From assembly GCF_002923755.1 (NCBI RefSeq), contig NZ_PGFZ01000001.1:473209-511998 (forward strand): a stretch of DNA of 38,790 nt, written 5' to 3'. Source of the DNA: Methylovulum psychrotolerans (GTDB taxonomy: Bacteria > Pseudomonadota > Gammaproteobacteria > Methylococcales > Methylomonadaceae). The position numbers and the translations under genes were made by a program. This document shows positions 34,919 to 38,790 of the stretch, piece after piece. The stretch's first letter is position 1. Every line of letters begins with the position of its first letter. The notes below the pieces were generated by a model. That model did not search any database, had not been told where the DNA came from, and saw only the letters and a program-made list of their open reading frames with translations.

Positions 34919-34937
34919 ACCTTTCATAAACCTTTCA
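34919..34937 (+). promoter_or_regulatory. Direct repeats, candidate response-regulator site
   Basis: ACCTTTCA occurs at 34919-34926 and again at 34930-34937, one helical turn (11 bp) apart, in the divergent region just before the response regulator. OmpR-family regulators bind such spaced direct repeats, so autoregulation or control of the SulP operon is possible. Confidence 0.35.
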
Positions 34938-34951
34938 GCAGTCCATTGCTC

Positions 34952-35629
34952 ATGAATATTTTATTGATAGAAGATGATGCTGTTTTAGCCGATGGTTTAT
35001 TACATACCTTGGCCGGCAGCGGCTACTGTGTCAGCACCGCCGCGACGGCGCGGCTGGCCGAGCAATTGGTTGACAGCCAAGATTTTGACCTGATTGTGAT
35101 GGATTTGGGTTTGCCTGATGTGGACGGCTTGCAATTGCTGCGGCGCTTCCGCCACCGGAAGCTGTCCTTGCCCATCATTATTTTGACCGCCCGCGATAGC
35201 GTCAACGACCGGATTGACGGCATTGAACAGGGCGCTGATGATTATTTGACCAAACCCTTCGAACTGCGCGAATTGGAAGCCCGCATCCAAGCCTTGATAC
35301 GCCGCTGCTATGGCGGCTTTGACCACCACATCCGTATTGGCCAACTGACGTTGGACACCCAGAAGCAAACGATTCTGGCCGATAACCAACCCTTCCTTTT
35401 ATCGGCGCGTGAATATGGGGTATTGGAGATTTTGCTGATACAAGCCGGAAAAGTGGTCGGAAAGGATCGGCTTGCCCAACGTTTGTCGCACGATGCCGAA
35501 GGCATCAGCGACAACGCCATTGAAATTAATATCCATAGGCTACGCAAACATATCGGGCCTTATGGTGTGGCCATCCGCACCGTGCGCGGTTTGGGTTATT
35601 TGCTGGAGGCCAGCCATGACGGCGCTTAA
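34952..35629 (+). CDS. OmpR-family response regulator, TctD/QseB-like (225 aa)
   Basis: The receiver has acidic pocket Glu7/Asp8/Asp9 and phospho-acceptor Asp51 (LIVMDLGLPDVDG), with ILTARD and YLTKPF. The C-terminal winged helix (LLSAREYGVLEILL ... NAIEINIHRLRKHI ... IRTVRGLGYLL) binds DNA. I take ATG 34952; a TTG two codons upstream lacks support. The stop overlaps the kinase gene by 14 bp, so they are co-expressed. Divergent from the SulP operon, which is a likely target (inference). Confidence 0.9.
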   Translation: MNILLIEDDAVLADGLLHTLAGSGYCVSTAATARLAEQLVDSQDFDLIVMDLGLPDVDGLQLLRRFRHRKLSLPIIILTARDSVNDRIDGIEQGADDYLTKPFELRELEARIQALIRRCYGGFDHHIRIGQLTLDTQKQTILADNQPFLLSAREYGVLEILLIQAGKVVGKDRLAQRLSHDAEGISDNAIEINIHRLRKHIGPYGVAIRTVRGLGYLLEASHDGA

Positions 35630-37040
35630 ACTGCAAAAAACCAAAAGCCTGAAAACCAAAATCCTGTTCCGTTTGGTTATCCCGCTGATTGTTTTTGTCG
35701 TGGTCGATACCGTACTGTCGTATTTTGTCACCGTGCATTATGTCGATCAGGCTTATGACCGTTGGCTGTTGGATTCGGCACGTTCTTTAGGGCAAGAAAT
35801 TAAAATCAAACACAATAAAATCGTCGTCGAATTGCCGCCTGAAGCGCTGGAAATCATCAAATGGGACGAACAGGACGAAACGTATTTTAAAATCGTCTCC
35901 AGCGAAGGGGAAACATTGGCAGGTGACCCGCAAGTTCCCGAACCCTTAACGGCACCTATTGATTGGTCGCGGCAGGTGTATTTTAACGCCACGCTGTATG
36001 GCGAACCGGTGCGTATTGTATCGATGCGCATCCGTTTTCTTGACAACCCCGGGCAAGTGTTTATCCATGTCGCGGAAACCCTCAACAAACGCCGCGCCAT
36101 GATGATGGATATTTTATTGGCGGATTTAATCCCGCAATTGGTGTTTGTTATCGTCACCGCCATGTATTTGCTGTCAGGTTTAAAGCGGGGTCTACAACCG
36201 CTGCACACCTTAGCCGACCATATTGCCGGCCGCCCATCACGCGATTTAAGCCCTATACCGGAAAGCCACGTTTTTCTGGAAGTGCGGACATTAACCGACA
36301 CCATCAATGCGCTTTTGGCGCAATTGACCTTGGCGATTGCTACCCAGCAACGCTTTATTGCCAATGCCGCCCACCAATTACGCACCCCGCTGGCGGGTTT
36401 AAAAATACAGGCGGAACGGGCGTTGCGTGAGCAAGACATTGCCGCCATGCAGCCTGCCTTAATGCAGGTGCAAAGCAGTGCCGACCGCATGTCTCATTTG
36501 ACTGCGCAGCTTTTGGTGTTGGCCCGTTCGGAACCGATTAGTGGTGGCCATGAGTTACGCATAGTCGATTTATGTGCTTTAGCTAAAACCACCTGTATGG
36601 ATTGGGTGCCTAAGGCCTTGCAAAATAAAATGGAATTGAGTTTTGACGGCCAAGAAGACAGCCTGTGGGTACAGGGGGATGAGGTGTTGTTACGCGAATT
36701 GCTGGCTAACTTATTGGATAACGCACTCACCTATGGCCGCCCCCAAGGTAGCGTTGTGGTGAGCTTAGAGGCTAGCCCCGACATTTGCCTGAGCGTGACC
36801 GATAACGGCCCTGGCATACCCGATACTGAATTAGCGAAAGTGTCCGAACGCTTTTACCGTATTCCGGGCAGCCCCGGCAACGGTTGCGGCCTAGGGCTGG
36901 CAATTGTTAAAGAAATTGCCGACTTGCACAATGCGCAGTTGACCTTAAGCGGTACCGAAGGGACATGCGTCCGCTTGTTGTTTACTGGTGGCAGACAGGC
37001 TTGGAAAATGCCTAAAAACAACACGTCCAAGCCCTCTTAA
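35616..37040 (+). CDS. Sensor histidine kinase, TctE/QseC-like (474 aa)
   Basis: ATG 35616 follows GGAGG (35604-35608) within the regulator's last codons; a longer open frame upstream is a shadow of the regulator. The first membrane segment is ~17-40, an extracytoplasmic 2CSK_N-type domain follows (~45-160), the second membrane segment is ~168-188, then HAMP and a kinase with HQLRTP (phospho-acceptor His253), LLANLLDNALTYG, TDNGPGIP and GCGLGLAIV. TctE-type kinases often sense carboxylates or ions. Cognate to the overlapping regulator. Confidence 0.9.
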   Translation: MTALKLQKTKSLKTKILFRLVIPLIVFVVVDTVLSYFVTVHYVDQAYDRWLLDSARSLGQEIKIKHNKIVVELPPEALEIIKWDEQDETYFKIVSSEGETLAGDPQVPEPLTAPIDWSRQVYFNATLYGEPVRIVSMRIRFLDNPGQVFIHVAETLNKRRAMMMDILLADLIPQLVFVIVTAMYLLSGLKRGLQPLHTLADHIAGRPSRDLSPIPESHVFLEVRTLTDTINALLAQLTLAIATQQRFIANAAHQLRTPLAGLKIQAERALREQDIAAMQPALMQVQSSADRMSHLTAQLLVLARSEPISGGHELRIVDLCALAKTTCMDWVPKALQNKMELSFDGQEDSLWVQGDEVLLRELLANLLDNALTYGRPQGSVVVSLEASPDICLSVTDNGPGIPDTELAKVSERFYRIPGSPGNGCGLGLAIVKEIADLHNAQLTLSGTEGTCVRLLFTGGRQAWKMPKNNTSKPS

Positions 37041-37056
37041 TGCTGCCGCGCCAACA

Positions 37057-38367
37057 TCAAGACCCGTGATGATAGCCGCCGGGTGAGCCTTTACGCGCTG
37101 GAGCCGGTTTAATAGCCGCTACTTTGGTGGCGGCTTTGGCTTTTGGCGCGGCCGCCACCGCTTTAGCCGGGGCTTTGCTGGAGTTGGCTTTAGCGGTGAC
37201 GGTTTTGCCTTTTACCGATTTGGCGGCGACAGGCAGTGCGTCTATCGGTTTGCCTGCGGCCTTTTTCAGCACTTTTTTATCCGCTTTAGCCAACACGGGC
37301 TTGGCAAGATCGGGTTTAGCTTTTACAGGTAACGGCTTGGCGGGTGCGGAAAAAGCGGCTTTGACAGGTTTAACGGGCAAAATAGGCGCCGCTGTCGGCG
37401 GTACTGCTGGGGTGGCTTCTTCCAATGGCGGCAAACGTTCGTACAGGGCTACCGGATCGCCGTCCAATTTCGTCAAGGCCTCATTCAAGATGGTTTGGTC
37501 GAAATCGGGGATTTCATTGTTGTTGGCTTTTTGGATCAACTGCAAGGCCACCGCATAGCGTTGGTCTTGGGTCATCTCTTCGCCTTCCAAATCAGGGTGC
37601 GCTTCGATGTATAGGACGTTATCCAACCAGCCGACCTTAATTGGCTGTTTGACCATATAAACTGGCGTACCTACATCGACCGTTTTGTATAATTCCGCAA
37701 TATCTTCCGGGTACATCCGTACACAGCCGTGGGTAATCTGCATCCCGATACCGTAAATTTTGTCGATGTCGGTACCGTGGATACGGTATTCGCCCGGTAA
37801 ATTTAGATACAGCGCGAAAGCGCCCAGCGGATTATGTGGCCCGGCGGGGACAATTTCAGGCAAGGGATCACCATTAGCGGCATGTTCGCGGCGGATGGAC
37901 TCCGGCGGATGCCAAACCGGGTCTTTAACCTTACGCGCAATGCTGGTTTTGCCTAACGGCGTTTTCCAGTCTTGCCGCCCGATACCATGGGCAAACGACA
38001 TGACGACACCCGGCTGGTTAGGCGGATAATAGTACATGCGGTATTCGGAAATATTTAAGGTAATGCCTTCATGCGGGGTATCCGGCAAAATCCGTCGGTT
38101 AGAAACACGGACAATCTCACCTTTTTTAACACGCCAGCGGTCTACGTCTTGGTTTAATCTGACGATTTCCATCTGACCCAACAGAAATTGTCGGGCGACA
38201 TCCAGCAGCGTTTCATCTTGTTCGGCGCGGGTCAACGGCATTCCATCAGGATATTGGGTAATGACCCGGTCACCAGGCGTCGGCGGCATGTTGTAGGTGG
38301 TTGCATAAGTATTGCCAACAGCGACGGAAAGCAATAACGTACTGGCAAAAAGTGTGCATATTTTCAT
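37057..38367 (-). CDS. L,D-transpeptidase (YkuD) with long Lys/Ala/Pro-rich tail (436 aa)
   Basis: A signal peptide (1-23) precedes a LysM-like region (~50-95; VARQFLLGQMEIVRLNQDV) and a YkuD domain (~100-240) with HGCVRM (His213, Cys215), the catalytic motif that cross-links peptidoglycan or attaches lipoproteins. Residues ~325-436 are a Lys/Ala/Pro/Val tail of low complexity (KAAFSAPAKPLPVKAKP and similar), like a histone H1 tail, unusual for this family. It could bind anionic wall polymers or DNA. ATG 38367 is preferred over the TTG one codon earlier. Confidence 0.9.
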   Translation of the reverse strand: MKICTLFASTLLLSVAVGNTYATTYNMPPTPGDRVITQYPDGMPLTRAEQDETLLDVARQFLLGQMEIVRLNQDVDRWRVKKGEIVRVSNRRILPDTPHEGITLNISEYRMYYYPPNQPGVVMSFAHGIGRQDWKTPLGKTSIARKVKDPVWHPPESIRREHAANGDPLPEIVPAGPHNPLGAFALYLNLPGEYRIHGTDIDKIYGIGMQITHGCVRMYPEDIAELYKTVDVGTPVYMVKQPIKVGWLDNVLYIEAHPDLEGEEMTQDQRYAVALQLIQKANNNEIPDFDQTILNEALTKLDGDPVALYERLPPLEEATPAVPPTAAPILPVKPVKAAFSAPAKPLPVKAKPDLAKPVLAKADKKVLKKAAGKPIDALPVAAKSVKGKTVTAKANSSKAPAKAVAAAPKAKAATKVAAIKPAPARKGSPGGYHHGS

Positions 38368-38603
38368 CAAGATAGTTTCTCAAGTGGGTAAGTAAAGATA
38401 AACTCAGGCGGGTGGCGGAAGGAGCCTGGGTTGTTTTATAAAGGCGTGAAAAGCCGTTGAAAAGCGTTAGCTGATTGAAGGGCTTAAATTTTATCATGAG
38501 CTATCATATTTAACCATGCCCGTTCTGGCCGATAGGGCGGGTTTTCGCCACAAAATCAGCCTCAAAGCCATAAGGCAAAACAAACATTCATTTTGGTATG
38601 CGC

Positions 38604-38609
38604 TATAAT
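38604..38609 (+). promoter_or_regulatory. Perfect -10-like TATAAT before repeat copy B
   Basis: TATAAT ends 15 bp before the structured repeat (38625), so transcription would begin just ahead of it. No good -35 is seen at the matching distance. Confidence 0.3.
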
Positions 38610-38624
38610 CGCTTATCATCACTG

Positions 38625-38790
38625 ACGTTACGCAGTAACGTGCTTTACTCCCGTTTGCCGCGCCGAGCATCGCAGGTTTTGTCGGGATCAGCCCGAAGGG
38701 GCGCGGCAAGGATGCCGCGCGTCGGCAGGTGGGCAGGAGCCCACTCTGCCGACCCCCGACAAAACCGAGAAGCGCAGGATCAAGCGGCAA
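38625..38790. repeat. Structured dispersed repeat, copy B (runs to the window edge)
   Basis: Same order as copy A: palindrome ACGTTAC-GCA-GTAACGT, a 12-bp outer stem (GGTTTTGTCGGG with CCCGACAAAACC), hairpin GCGCGGCA-AGGA-TGCCGCGC, and hairpin GTCGGCAGGTGGGC-AGGA with its partner carrying one bulged T. It lacks the ~16-nt insert seen in copy A after GCCCGAA. The rest of 38371-38624 holds only the upstream region of the L,D-transpeptidase. Confidence 0.85.

Noticed and set aside
35472-35615. Longer N-terminus for the TctE-like kinase
   Set aside because: It is a shadow of the response regulator's frame; a good GGAGG site supports ATG 35616.
38494-38790. Minus-strand open frame at the window end
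   Set aside because: It is mostly the reverse strand of repeat copy B and has no independent protein signature.
1-38790. tRNA or rRNA genes
   Set aside because: I saw no cloverleaf with T-loop and acceptor signatures and no rRNA-like sequence on either strand; short or unusual ones could be missed by eye.

Overview
The window looks like a chromosomal segment of a gammaproteobacterial methylotroph, most likely a methanotroph of the Methylococcales. The support is a C1-oxidation neighbourhood: an NAD-dependent formate dehydrogenase of the Pseudomonas sp. 101 type, a molybdopterin oxidoreductase with a LysR regulator, and a MoxY/MoxX-like two-component pair next to a DUF2380/cupin gene pair. 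A PEP-CTERM protein, RTX surface proteins and bicarbonate-type SulP transporters fit this setting. The genus assignment is inference; no rRNA or marker gene is present.

Layout. 1-5.6 kb: two tandem RTX surface proteins (the first truncated by the window edge) separated by a frameshifted relic of an RND efflux pump. 5.7-13.1 kb: formate dehydrogenase, a small membrane protein, an AraC regulator, a membrane-anchored MsrA-thioredoxin fusion, a LysR regulator and a molybdopterin oxidoreductase. 13.2-17.5 kb: a methyltransferase, DUF2380 protein and cupin protein on the minus strand, then a structured repeat, then moxYX-like genes on the plus strand. 17.5-20.8 kb: a minus-strand operon encoding an amidase, a TolB/PKD/dockerin protein and a cohesin/PEP-CTERM protein. 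20.8-25.5 kb: a palindrome-rich gap, two coupled RlaP-type nucleotidyltransferases, and a convergent giant Fic-like/zeta-toxin fusion. 25.5-28.2 kb: three SGNH/GSCFA-type esterase-like genes. 28.3-29.8 kb: a complete IS3-family element beside a truncated transposase. 29.9-38.8 kb: cobalamin adenosyltransferase, a small anchored protein, a SulP-carbonic anhydrase fusion plus a second SulP, a divergent TctDE-like two-component system, an L,D-transpeptidase with a Lys/Ala/Pro tail, and a second copy of the structured repeat.

Most interesting. (1) A dispersed repeat (15112-15292 and 38625-38790) folds into nested hairpins. Its two copies differ by four compensatory base-pair changes around a conserved bulge, and its loops carry GGA motifs, so it may be a structured RNA, possibly a CsrA/RsmA target or decoy. 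(2) A convergent module pairs two RlaP-like nucleotidyltransferases with a zeta kinase fused to a Fic-like domain lacking the catalytic His. (3) A cohesin protein and a dockerin protein are adjacent in one operon with an amidase. (4) The AraC and LysR genes share an almost identical 26-bp upstream element. All product calls come from reading motifs and remembered family patterns; no searches were run.
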